Part shown: one piece after another, positions 7,753 to 15,511 of the stretch
Numbering within the stretch: the first letter of the stretch is position 1
Layout: each line of letters starts with the position of its first letter
Assembly (NCBI RefSeq): GCF_003260275.1
Contig: NZ_QJHB01000004.1
Location: 186,001-250,000, forward strand
DNA from: Homoserinimonas sp. OAct 916
Lineage (GTDB): Bacteria; Actinomycetota; Actinomycetes; Actinomycetales; Microbacteriaceae
DNA: 64,000 bases
Direction: 5' to 3'
The notes under the pieces: model-generated
Databases searched by the model: none
Seen by the model: the letters and a program-made list of their open reading frames with translations, nothing else
What the model was told of the DNA's origin: nothing
Translations under genes and position numbers: made by a program

Positions 7753-8919
7753 ATGCTGACCACCGCGCCGTTCGAGGAGCCGACCGAACGGCGAGAACTG
7801 CGCGCCATGATCGCCCAGATACTGGGCCACCACCTCCCTGCCACCGAGGCCTTGAAAGCCGACCAGGAGGGGCGATTCGATCGTGCCGCCTGGCGAGCGC
7901 TGGGTGAGGCGGGGGTGCTCGGCTTGGGCGCAGACGACGACGCCGGCGGCTCGGGCGGCACGGTTGGGGACGCGCTCGCGGCGACCGAGGAAATCGCTCG
8001 CACGCTGCCCAGCCTTGCAGTCGGCTTCGTCACCTGCGGGATGGCAATGCGCATGCTCACCGAAGAAGGCGCAGGCGCAGCGGCAGCTGACTTGGGCGCA
8101 ATAGCCTCCGGCGAGAAGATCTGCGCGTTCGGCCTGAGTGAACCCGGAGTAGGGACAGATCTGCTCAACCTACGAACCACCGCTCGCGTGGAAGACGGCC
8201 AATGGATCCTGAACGGACAGAAGACCTGGATCTCGCTCGGGCAGGAGGCCGACGTGATCTTCGTCCTCGCCCGCACTGACGCTCTGCAGGATGGTCGGAA
8301 AAGCCGCGGCCTGAGTCTCATCGCGGTTCCCGCCGAACAACCCGGCGTGATAACTCGACGCGTGCACCTGGCGGGAATGCGTGCGGCCATCACCTGCGAG
8401 GTCTTCCTCGATAACGCTGTGGCGCCTTTGGGGAACCTCGTGGGCACGCGCGGGCGGGCGATGGCCGTTCTGAGCCAGACCCTCGACATCGAACGGGTTC
8501 TCGCGGCCGGCATCAGCCTGGGCATTGCGCGCGGCGCTCTGGACCTGCATATTGCCTACGCCCGGGAACGCGAAGCCTTTGGCGCCCCCATAGGTGCGCT
8601 GCAGGCAGTCCAACACCCGGCTGCCGACTCGATCTCCGAACTCACCGCTGCGCGCGCGCTGGTCAACACGACGGTGCGGATGATTGAGTCCGGGCAGCAA
8701 TCACTGGCCATGTCAGCAATGGCCAAACTGTTTGCTGCAGAGACCACCGCGAAAATCGTTGACCGCGGGATGCGGGCGATGGGCGCCATGGGCCTGGCCG
8801 AGGAATCGCCCATGCAGATGTACTTCCGGGACGCTCGACTCCAGTTGTTCAGCCCCGTCTCCAACGAGATGATCCGCAACATCCTGGGCGAATCGCTTGG
8901 CCTGCCGAGGAGCTACTGA
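7753..8919 (+). CDS. Acyl-CoA dehydrogenase family protein (388 aa)
   Basis: A flavin-dependent alpha,beta-dehydrogenase of CoA thioesters. The middle-domain motifs GLSEPGVGTDL (127-137) and NGQKTWIS (154-161) and the C-terminal helical bundle are intact, and it ends in GLPRSY. The usual catalytic Glu of the YEGT motif is absent; the region reads FSPVSNEM. A Glu is instead present at 247 in LDIERV, the place used by isovaleryl-CoA-type enzymes, so it may still be catalytic. It would hand electrons to ETF (46676-48425). Two bases separate it from the VOC gene. The ATG has only a weak GAGAG site upstream. Confidence 0.85.
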   Translation: MLTTAPFEEPTERRELRAMIAQILGHHLPATEALKADQEGRFDRAAWRALGEAGVLGLGADDDAGGSGGTVGDALAATEEIARTLPSLAVGFVTCGMAMRMLTEEGAGAAAADLGAIASGEKICAFGLSEPGVGTDLLNLRTTARVEDGQWILNGQKTWISLGQEADVIFVLARTDALQDGRKSRGLSLIAVPAEQPGVITRRVHLAGMRAAITCEVFLDNAVAPLGNLVGTRGRAMAVLSQTLDIERVLAAGISLGIARGALDLHIAYAREREAFGAPIGALQAVQHPAADSISELTAARALVNTTVRMIESGQQSLAMSAMAKLFAAETTAKIVDRGMRAMGAMGLAEESPMQMYFRDARLQLFSPVSNEMIRNILGESLGLPRSY

Positions 8920-8920
8920 C

Positions 8921-9841
8921 GTGTTCGACGGCATCGACACCATCGTCCTGCCCGCCGCCGATATCGGCGCACTGCAGTCGCTGTACACAGACCTTTTCGG
9001 CTTTGCCCAAATCAGTGATGAACCCGTCACCGATGCCCACTGGCAGACCCTGTGGAACCTGCCGCTCAGGCCGACCCGAACCGTTCTGCTCGGCAAGCCG
9101 GCGAGTAATGGCGGGTGGATCCGGTTAGTCGAGGTGCCCGGGCTTCCCCCTGCATGCCCCGCCGGCCGGCCCGATCGTACCGGCCCCTACGCCTTGGACT
9201 TCTACCAGCGCGACGCGGCGGCCGCTGAGCACCGCATCGAGTCAGGCGGCTGGGAGTTCCGCTCACCGGCAACCCACTACACACTGCCAGGGACTGACCT
9301 GCCGGTGCGCGAACGCATGCTTGAACAGCCCATCTCCGGACTTGTGCACGCGAGCGTTCAGTACCGCCCCCGGGGCACGCGGTGCGTAATCGGTCACGAC
9401 GAATCCGAGGACACCAGCGAGGTCGTTGCCGTCGTATACCTCACTGACCGATTCGAGCAGGCGAAAGCGTTTGCCGCGGAAGTCCTGGGCGGGCAGAAGT
9501 ACTTCGAGGGTCGCTTCGACGATCCGGCCGTGGCGCAGATGTTGGCGCTTGAGCAGGGTGAAGGTTTCGCGGTCGCACTCTTCCGCGGACCAGAGTCCCG
9601 CAACGCGCGCCTCGAGTTCGCCGAACAGATTCCCGGTGGCCACCGCGCCGCCGATCCGATCCCGCGGGTGATCGCCAGCTGCCCGATAAGCGACCTCGAC
9701 GGCTTGGCCGCGCGCGTGGCCGACGGTCGGCACGGTCCGAGCACCGGCATCCTTCAGGCGACGGACTCCGCCGGCACCACCCGCCGCCTGGGGCTCCGCA
9801 CTGTGTACGGGGCCACCTTCGAGTTCTTCGAACGCGCTTGA
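8921..9841 (+). CDS. VOC-superfamily (glyoxalase/bleomycin-resistance fold) protein (306 aa)
   Basis: Two VOC modules follow each other: the first starts DTIVLPAADIGALQSLYTDLFGF and the second covers about 150-300 with EVVAVVYLTDRFEQA and ending in TVYGATFEFFE. The fold usually binds a divalent metal and catalyses dioxygenase, lyase or isomerase reactions. The GTG start at 8921 is preferred over the longer frame because GAGGAG stands eight bases upstream and it follows the dehydrogenase stop by one base. It overlaps the MFS gene by four bases. The substrate is not known; the context is acyl-CoA catabolism. Confidence 0.65.
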   Translation: MFDGIDTIVLPAADIGALQSLYTDLFGFAQISDEPVTDAHWQTLWNLPLRPTRTVLLGKPASNGGWIRLVEVPGLPPACPAGRPDRTGPYALDFYQRDAAAAEHRIESGGWEFRSPATHYTLPGTDLPVRERMLEQPISGLVHASVQYRPRGTRCVIGHDESEDTSEVVAVVYLTDRFEQAKAFAAEVLGGQKYFEGRFDDPAVAQMLALEQGEGFAVALFRGPESRNARLEFAEQIPGGHRAADPIPRVIASCPISDLDGLAARVADGRHGPSTGILQATDSAGTTRRLGLRTVYGATFEFFERA

Positions 9842-11013
9842 GGGTGGCGCGGACTGGCGACCCTCGGGCGCTCCTGGTCGGGGCCTGCGCACTGATCTTC
9901 CTGGCCATGGTGGCCAGCTTCGCACCCACCCCCCTGTACCCGCTCTACCAAGACGTCTGGCAGCTCAGCGAGATGCAGATCGCCCTCGCGTTCGCATCAT
10001 ACCCAGCCGGCGTGCTCGCGGTGCTCCTGCTGCTGGGGGGACTCTCTGACCGGATCGGCCGGCGCACGACCCTGTTCATCGGTATGGCACTCCTGGGAAT
10101 CGCGATGGTGGCCCTGAGTCTTGCGCCCTCTTTCGAATTGCTGCTTCTCGGGCGCCTTGTACACGGTTTTGGCAGCGGCCTGGCCACCGGTGCCGCCGCC
10201 GCGTTGCTGATGGAGGCCCATCCCGGCGGTCTCAGCGCCGGAGCGTTCCTGAACACCGTTTGCATTGCCAGCGGTATTGCCGTCGGCCCGTTCCTGTCAG
10301 GCGGGTTGGCCGAACTCACCGACCGACCACTGCTCTTCCCGTACCTGGTGATCGGGGCGGCCCTCGTCGTTCCCCTGGCCCTCCTCCTTCTCTCACCGCG
10401 CTCGTCGCCCGCTATCGGGCGTGTGCGGCTCATTCAGCCGATCGGCGTACCGCGACCTTTGCTCCTCCCCTTCTCCGTGGCTGCAGCCGCGATCGCAACG
10501 GCCAACCTGGGCATGAGCCTGTTCGGCAGCTTCGGCGCAGAGATCATCGCCACCGTGGGCTGGCACTCGCACGCTGCCACCGGGTGGTTCATCTCGTCAG
10601 TTCTCGTCCTCCTGGCCCTGGCTCAATTCATCGGACGCCGCTTCGCCCACACCAGGACCATGAGCGTCGGCGTCGTGGGTGCTGCCCTGGGCTGGACGCT
10701 CACGGCCATCGGAAGCCACCTGGAAGCTGCCCCCCTGCTGGTGACCGGTTCCCTGATTGTCGGTACGGCGAGTGGGTTGTGTCTCCTCGGGTCTGCCGGA
10801 TTCATCGCTGCCATCTCGCCCCCGCTCCGCCGCGCCGAGATCTATTCGGCGTATCTGGTGGTCGCGTTCTCGATGCTCGGCCTGGTCGCGCTGGGCGCAG
10901 GACCGATCATCACCGAGTATTCGATTGGCCTGGTTCTCGCGCTCGGCGCCGTCCTATCGACCGTGTTCGCCAGTTGGGTCCTCCTACAGGTAGCGCGCCA
11001 GCGGCGCGGCTGA
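9838..11013 (+). CDS. Major facilitator superfamily transporter (391 aa)
   Basis: A 12-helix membrane protein with the MFS loop 2-3 motif GGLSDRIGRRTTLFIG near residues 67-82 and the family's internal symmetry. The TTG start overlaps the VOC stop (TTGA); GTG at 9844 is an alternative. The first helix carries ASFAPTPLYPLY, a pattern common in drug/metabolite exporters of Actinobacteria. It would move a substrate or toxic intermediate across the cytoplasmic membrane. It is the last gene of the plus-strand unit and converges on the enoyl-CoA hydratase gene. Confidence 0.8.
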   Translation: MRVARTGDPRALLVGACALIFLAMVASFAPTPLYPLYQDVWQLSEMQIALAFASYPAGVLAVLLLLGGLSDRIGRRTTLFIGMALLGIAMVALSLAPSFELLLLGRLVHGFGSGLATGAAAALLMEAHPGGLSAGAFLNTVCIASGIAVGPFLSGGLAELTDRPLLFPYLVIGAALVVPLALLLLSPRSSPAIGRVRLIQPIGVPRPLLLPFSVAAAAIATANLGMSLFGSFGAEIIATVGWHSHAATGWFISSVLVLLALAQFIGRRFAHTRTMSVGVVGAALGWTLTAIGSHLEAAPLLVTGSLIVGTASGLCLLGSAGFIAAISPPLRRAEIYSAYLVVAFSMLGLVALGAGPIITEYSIGLVLALGAVLSTVFASWVLLQVARQRRG

Positions 11014-11035
11014 GCGCTGAAAGACCGGCTCAGCC
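11008..11035. terminator. Candidate bidirectional terminator between convergent genes
   Basis: GGCTGAGC at 11008-11015 pairs with GCTCAGCC at 11028-11035 around a 12-base loop; the MFS stop codon is within the left arm. There is no T-tract, as is common in high-GC Actinobacteria. The position between genes converging from both sides supports a terminator role. Confidence 0.4.
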
Positions 11036-11050
11036 CCCCGTGCAGGCGCC

Positions 11051-11728
11051 TCAGCGTGCGACGAAAGCCTCAATCTCATGCTCGTAGGCCCGCGCGGTCG
11101 CTTCGCGTTCCCCCGCCCCCCAGGTGCTGCGCGCAAGGGAAACGAGCGAGGGCTCCAGCGCGGCGACGGCCCGCGCGGCGGCGAAAGCGCTTTCGTCGAG
11201 CTCGACACGAGTGACGACGCGCGCCGCGCCCACCTCCGCCAGTTGGGCGGCGGCGACGCGTTCACCGGTCAGCAGCATGCGGCGGCTGAGCGCTCCGCCC
11301 AGTGCTCGACTCGCTACCGCGCCACCGATTGAGATGCCTACCTGAAGTTCGGGAAGGCTCAACCAGGCGTCGTCTGAGGCGATCAGCACGTCAGCGGAAC
11401 AGGCCAGCAGCGCACCAGCCCCGATCGCGGCTCCGTGCACCGCTGCCACGATTGGGGCCCTGCACCGCAACGCCCCGGTGATTGCCGCCGCTCCCCGCCG
11501 CAGCTGAGCGATCGCTTCTGCGCCATCGTCGGTTGCCGTGTATTCCGCGAGATCCTGGCCGCTGCAGAAATGCCGTGTTGCCGACCGGAGAAGCAGCACG
11601 TCCTCTTCGGTTGCCGAATCGAAAACCTCGGCGAGCGCGTCATACAGTTCACCGTTCAGCGCGTTGACCGGCGGCCGGTCGAGGACGACGTCAAGCAGCC
11701 GCCCCTCCCTGGTGCAGCGAATGCTCAT
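11051..11728 (-). CDS. Enoyl-CoA hydratase/isomerase family protein (225 aa)
   Basis: A crotonase-fold protein. Both oxyanion-hole segments are present (RHFCSGQDLAEY near 52-63 and AAIGAGALLACSADV near 99-113) and a candidate catalytic Glu in SLPELQVGIS. It is about 30-35 residues shorter than typical enoyl-CoA hydratases, with an abbreviated start and C-terminal tail. The ATG shares one base with the acyl-CoA dehydrogenase stop (TGATG), so both are made together. It would hydrate or isomerise the enoyl-CoA formed by that enzyme. Confidence 0.8.
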   Translation of the reverse strand: MSIRCTREGRLLDVVLDRPPVNALNGELYDALAEVFDSATEEDVLLLRSATRHFCSGQDLAEYTATDDGAEAIAQLRRGAAAITGALRCRAPIVAAVHGAAIGAGALLACSADVLIASDDAWLSLPELQVGISIGGAVASRALGGALSRRMLLTGERVAAAQLAEVGAARVVTRVELDESAFAAARAVAALEPSLVSLARSTWGAGEREATARAYEHEIEAFVAR

Positions 11729-12879
11729 CAGTAGGAACGGGGAAGCGCGAGCGCTTTGTGGGCGATGTGGTTGAGCAGCATCTCCGAGCTGACGGGTGCG
11801 ATTCGAAACAGCCGGACCAGCCCGGACAGAGTCGACAACCCGTACTCGCGGGCCATGCCGTTGCCGCCATGGGTCTGGATCGCAGCATCCAGTGCGAAGG
11901 TCGCCGCCTCGGACGCCGCCAGCTTGGCCATGGCCGCGGACAGGCCGGCGTTCTGTCCCGCATCGAAATCTCGGGCGGCCTTCTCTGTCAAAAGGCGCGC
12001 GCCCGCAAGCTTCGTCTCGGCGTGTGCCAGCGGATGCGAGATGGCTTGATGCGCGCCAATGGGAACGTCCCAGACCGTGCGCGTCCGTGCGTACTCGGCA
12101 GCCTTGTCGATCGCGTAGCGGGCGATACCGTTCAGCAGAGCCGCGCTGCTGATGCGCTCGGGGTTGAGCCCGGTGAACAGCACGGCAAGGCCGTCCTCGG
12201 CGCCGACGATCGCATCCGCCGGAACCCGCACATCGTCAAAGAACAAGGAGTACTGCCTCTCGGGCGAGATCACCTCGACCGCTATTTCGGTGCGAGACAG
12301 CCCCGGCGCGTCGGTGGGCACGAGAAAGACCTTGAGCCCTGGGGCAAGGCCGTCTGGTCCCCCTTCGCCCTGGGCGACAACCATGAGTGCATCGCAGTTG
12401 TCCACATGTGAGACGTAATACTTCTGGCCGCTGAGAACCCACTGGCCGTCTTCGAACCTGGCCCGGGTGGTGATCTTGTGGGTGTTGGATCCGGCATCGG
12501 GCTCGGTGATCGCAAAGCCGAGCACCTTCGAACCTTCGGCCAGCCCCGGTAGCCAGGTGGATTTCTGCTCCTCGGTCCCATGGTGCACGAGCATGGAGGC
12601 ACAGACCGCGGGGGACAACGAGATCAGCATGAGCGGCGAGCCGGCGATCGCGGTCTCCTCTGAGAGAACCGCGAGTTCCTCGATCCCCGCACCCCCGCCA
12701 CCGAACTCCTCGGGGATGAACACGCCGAGTCCACCGGCGTCGCCCAGGGCCTGCCACAGCTCACGGGCATTTCCCTTCTCCTCGCTCGTGCGCACGAAGT
12801 AGTCGTGGCCGAAGTCACGCATCAGGCGACGAATCGAGTCTCTGTAGGCATCAAGCTCGGCGGTCTTATCGGAGGGCAT
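11728..12879 (-). CDS. Acyl-CoA dehydrogenase family protein (383 aa)
   Basis: Typical acyl-CoA dehydrogenase layout with ITEPDAGSNTH and SGQKYYVSHVD flavin/substrate motifs and QTHGGNGMA in the C-terminal bundle, ending in ALPRSY. As in the gene at 7753, the YEGT base is replaced (RIAPVSSEM), while a Glu occurs in the GLNPERIS segment equivalent to the isovaleryl-CoA dehydrogenase base. The start at 12879 is chosen for its AGAAAGG site; it overlaps the racemase gene by 14 bases. It probably oxidises a branched or unusual acyl-CoA. Confidence 0.85.
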   Translation of the reverse strand: MPSDKTAELDAYRDSIRRLMRDFGHDYFVRTSEEKGNARELWQALGDAGGLGVFIPEEFGGGGAGIEELAVLSEETAIAGSPLMLISLSPAVCASMLVHHGTEEQKSTWLPGLAEGSKVLGFAITEPDAGSNTHKITTRARFEDGQWVLSGQKYYVSHVDNCDALMVVAQGEGGPDGLAPGLKVFLVPTDAPGLSRTEIAVEVISPERQYSLFFDDVRVPADAIVGAEDGLAVLFTGLNPERISSAALLNGIARYAIDKAAEYARTRTVWDVPIGAHQAISHPLAHAETKLAGARLLTEKAARDFDAGQNAGLSAAMAKLAASEAATFALDAAIQTHGGNGMAREYGLSTLSGLVRLFRIAPVSSEMLLNHIAHKALALPRSY

Positions 12880-13699
12880 GGGGGCCTTTCTCTTCGTTGG
12901 ATTTTGTAGCCGGGGCGGTGAACACGCAGACGTCGCACTCATCCGGATTCGGGACCTCGCCTGTGGCAAGCCACGCGTCGATGATGGAGGGTATGGTGCC
13001 CGCTCGCTGGGTACCCAGCGGTCGCGTGGCTGAGCGGCCCGAACGCACGACGTGATACGCAGATCTCAGCCCGGCCTCACTCGCGTCGATGACGGGAAAC
13101 GAGCAGCGCGATTGAACGGCAGCGGCGATCGGTGACATGCAGGTGCACCCGAGCAGCACTGCATCGGAGGAATCCTGAGCGACCGCCCGATGGCAGGCTG
13201 CCACAATGGCGTCGACGGTCGCGCCCTCTCCGCGGATCATTCGCGCCTTGACCCCGGCGGCCGTACCGACACGGTCGAGTTCCTCTTCGGCCCCGACGTG
13301 ATGAACCCCCGAACAGGCGACCCCGCCAGCGCAGTTCGCGAGACGCTCCCGATAGAGCCACCCCATCGACTCCGGCCAGACCGTGACAATCGAGAAACGC
13401 CGGCCACCATCTGCGGCTTCCGCTATGCCCGCCTCACCGGCACCGACCACCGGCACCGTGGACACGGTTCGGATGCGCTCGATGGCGTAGTCACCGAACG
13501 TATCGATCAGCAGCGCGTCACAGCCATCGGCCAACGCCGTTTCGGCCGCGTCGACGTGCGCCAGTTCGACCAGCAGATGGTCGTAAGGAGTGCGCGCGAA
13601 TGCTCGTACCCGCAGCTCCTGCAGCCGCACGTCGATGCCGTCGGGCGCAGCCAACACGGGAGCATCCTTGCCATCCGAGTTGATCACCGCTATCCGCAT
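12866..13699 (-). CDS. Aspartate/glutamate/hydantoin racemase-family protein (277 aa)
   Basis: The N-terminus MRIAVINSDG and two repeated alpha/beta halves match Asp/Glu/hydantoin racemases, which invert an alpha-carbon with two acid/base residues. The second catalytic segment VLLGCTCMS keeps its Cys; the first, LLIDTFGD, has Thr where most members have Cys. Thr/Cys pairs are known in some amino-acid racemases of this family. Start 13699 follows the family N-terminus; ATG at 13720 is possible. First gene of an operon with acyl-CoA dehydrogenase and enoyl-CoA hydratase. A role in amino-acid, hydantoin or arylmalonate-like chemistry is inferred. Confidence 0.7.
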   Translation of the reverse strand: MRIAVINSDGKDAPVLAAPDGIDVRLQELRVRAFARTPYDHLLVELAHVDAAETALADGCDALLIDTFGDYAIERIRTVSTVPVVGAGEAGIAEAADGGRRFSIVTVWPESMGWLYRERLANCAGGVACSGVHHVGAEEELDRVGTAAGVKARMIRGEGATVDAIVAACHRAVAQDSSDAVLLGCTCMSPIAAAVQSRCSFPVIDASEAGLRSAYHVVRSGRSATRPLGTQRAGTIPSIIDAWLATGEVPNPDECDVCVFTAPATKSNEEKGPHALR

Positions 13700-13728
13700 A
13701 ACCTCATCGTCTCCACTCATCTCTTGAA

Positions 13729-13739
13729 AAGTCTGACGT
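13729..13739. promoter_or_regulatory. AAGTCTGACGT, partial copy of the TTGTCnGACAA palindrome
   Basis: AAGTC-T-GACGT keeps the GTC-n-GAC core and lies 30 bases upstream of the racemase start (10 upstream of the alternative ATG). TTGACT at 13756-13761 on the minus strand could be a -35. The outer bases are less conserved than at 7541 and 44833, so this is a weaker site. Confidence 0.4.
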
Positions 13740-13744
13740 ATCAC

Positions 13745-14013
13745 TGGTCACTAAGTCAAGCATGAGGCCGAGAGGGGTGAATCGCTACATCGGTTTCCCG
13801 TCAGGCCGCCCTCAGGCTAGCCGCTCGCCGAAGGATGCTCGGGATTCATCCGAAGCCAGTCCGGCTGCGCGAAGACACTCTCGCGGCCCCCTCGGCCAAC
13901 GGATCAGGCAGACGTAGGCCGGTGAGCATCGGTTTCTCATGCGCATCCCCGTCGTGGCCATCACATCATAGGCCTTGCCCCCGCTGAGTGGACACCTCAA
14001 AGGAGTATGCGCG
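13745..14013. other. Intergenic stretch before the IS3 remnant; no gene seen
   Basis: About 270 bases with a possible -35 for the racemase operon at 13756-13761 on the minus strand. The right end, from about 13975, probably belongs to the left end of an IS3-type element because it leads directly into its orfA start (AAGGAG upstream of ATG 14014). Nothing else was recognised. Confidence 0.4.
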
Positions 14014-14094
14014 ATGGCAAATTCCCGTCGAGAGTTCACTCCTGAGCACAAATACGAGGCCGTGAAGCTGGTTATTGAGTATTTGAGGCTTTGA
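14014..14094 (+). pseudogene. IS3-family transposase OrfA, N-terminal fragment
   Basis: ATG at 14014 with AAGGAG upstream begins MANSRREFTPEHKYEAVKL, the standard start of IS3-family OrfA (the HTH region that recognises the IS ends). The frame stops after 26 residues because other DNA begins at about 14080-14094. The matching C-terminal part of OrfA and the start of OrfB reappear on the same strand after 15250, so the IS3 copy was split by the IS21-like element in between. Confidence 0.7.
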
Positions 14095-14187
14095 GCACCA
14101 CCCGATCGTGCGGTTCAACACCACCGATCGTGCGAGAGAGCACCAGTGGTGATGTGGCTCAGCGCCACTGGCGCTCCCCGTCACGGA

Positions 14188-14937
14188 TTACGTGCTGGCG
14201 AGAGCGGTTTGTTCCCGCATGTTGTAGTTGCCGGTCTCGACCCAGATCGTGTTGTGGATGATCCGGTCCATGATCGCGTCTGCGTGAACTCCCGAGCCCA
14301 AACGCTGGTGCCAGTCTTTCTGCTGATACTGGGTGCAGAACACGGTCGACGTTTCACCGTAACGGCGCTCCATCAGCTCCAGCAGCATGCCGCGCATCGA
14401 TTCCGTCGGACGGTCGAGTAGCCACTCGTCAATGACGAGCATGGTGAAGGCGGCATACTTCCGGAGGAACTTCCCGGCGCCGCCGGGGGCGTCCTGGGCG
14501 GCGACCCAGGCTTCTTCGAGGTCGGGCATCCGGACGTAATGGGCGCGGATGCGGTGTTCGCAGGCGCGTTTGGCGATCGCGCAACCCAGATACGATTTCC
14601 CCGACCCCGTGAACCCCTGGAAAACGACGTTCTGTTGCCTGGTCACGAACGAGCAGGTGCCGAGCTGGGTCAGCAACGGCCGGTTCAATCCACGCTCGTC
14701 GAGCAGATCGACGCGGCGCAGATCAGCGTTCGGGTAACGCAGTCCCGCCCGCCGGATCAAGCCAGCGACCTTCGAGTGGGTGAACGACGAGTAGGCGTCG
14801 TCGACGACCAGCCGGACCCGGTCTTCGAACGACATGCTGATACTCAGGGTCTCGTCTTGGGCCTCGATCGCCTCTAGCAACTCGCCCGCGTTCATCTCGC
14901 GGAGCTTGCGTTTGGTCTCCCCGTCCAGCCGGCTCAT
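14188..14937 (-). CDS. istB: IS21-family helper ATPase IstB (249 aa)
   Basis: Full-length IstB of the AAA+ class: Walker A GFTGSGKSY, Walker B LVIDEW and the IstB-type C-terminus with QYQQKDWHQRLGSG and DRIIHNT. IstB loads target DNA for the IstA transposase. The ATG overlaps the istA stop (ATGA). Since istA is reduced to its C-terminal tail, the protein has no partner here. Confidence 0.92.
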   Translation of the reverse strand: MSRLDGETKRKLREMNAGELLEAIEAQDETLSISMSFEDRVRLVVDDAYSSFTHSKVAGLIRRAGLRYPNADLRRVDLLDERGLNRPLLTQLGTCSFVTRQQNVVFQGFTGSGKSYLGCAIAKRACEHRIRAHYVRMPDLEEAWVAAQDAPGGAGKFLRKYAAFTMLVIDEWLLDRPTESMRGMLLELMERRYGETSTVFCTQYQQKDWHQRLGSGVHADAIMDRIIHNTIWVETGNYNMREQTALAST

Positions 14938-15143
14938 CGGGTGCCCCCGGCGTAGTAGGCGCTGCCGCGGACGTAACCACCATCATCGCCCTCCGGCTCA
15001 TCGGGGACGTACCCGGTTTTGTCCTGCCCGGTGTCCAGGATCGGCCGCAGGTGCGCATAACGCGGAGAGCGGGTCGGCCCCCGCAACGCCATCGCGCATG
15101 CAGCCTCCACCCGGACTGAGGAGAATCGGCGCGAGAGGCGAGC
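14934..15143 (-). pseudogene. istA: IS21-family transposase IstA, C-terminal remnant
   Basis: In frame upstream of istB the strand reads ARLSRRFSSVRVEAACAMAL, then RYAHLRPILDTGQD and ends YYAGGTR just before istB. This matches the IstA C-terminus, which normally follows the DDE integrase domain. A stop codon precedes it and the catalytic domain is missing. Confidence 0.75.
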
Positions 15144-15249
15144 CTAGTGAAGTGGTGCTCACCCGCGCCGATGGTGGTGCTCAACCACACCAATCGGCCT
15201 ACCGAGCGAGGGGGCTCACCCGCACCACAGGTGGTGCCCGCAGAAGCGA

Positions 15250-15511
15250 ATATTCAGTTATCACTGTGCCGTCGGGTTGCCACGTTCAATGCCCGTAACG
15301 ACACGGTCGAAACGGCGGTGACGGAGCCCGTGAGGGCCGAGGCGCTGCGGTTACGGAAAGAGAAAGGGGACCTGAACGTGCGTTTCTAAAAAAGCGTCCA
15401 TCCTTTTGGCCCCAGAAGCATCTGCTACTAGCGGCAAGCGTTCTTACTGATGCACGCGGAGAAGACCCGTTTCAGCATCACCCGAATGGCCCGATTACTA
15501 AAGGTCTGATA
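15250..15511 (+). pseudogene. IS3-family remnant: OrfA C-terminus (frameshifted) and OrfB N-terminus
   Basis: The plus strand gives RVATFNARNDTVET, then RAEALRLRKEKGDLNVR (the OrfA leucine-zipper region); a frameshift follows and the next frame reads KKASILLAPEASATS, the usual end of OrfA. A third frame gives MHAEKTRFSITRMARLLKV, the start of OrfB, and ends at 15511. It is the right half of the IS3 copy whose left half is at 14014. Confidence 0.7.

Larger units (their letters stand above)
14094..15235. mobile_element. IS21-family element with most of istA deleted
   Basis: Between the two halves of the IS3 remnant lies an intact istB and only the last 70 codons of istA. Both ends carry short repeated GTGGTGCTC/GAGCACCAC motifs (around 14094-14160 and 15150-15235), as expected from the multiple terminal repeats of IS21 elements. 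Loss of the IstA catalytic region means it cannot transpose on its own. Confidence 0.6.
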
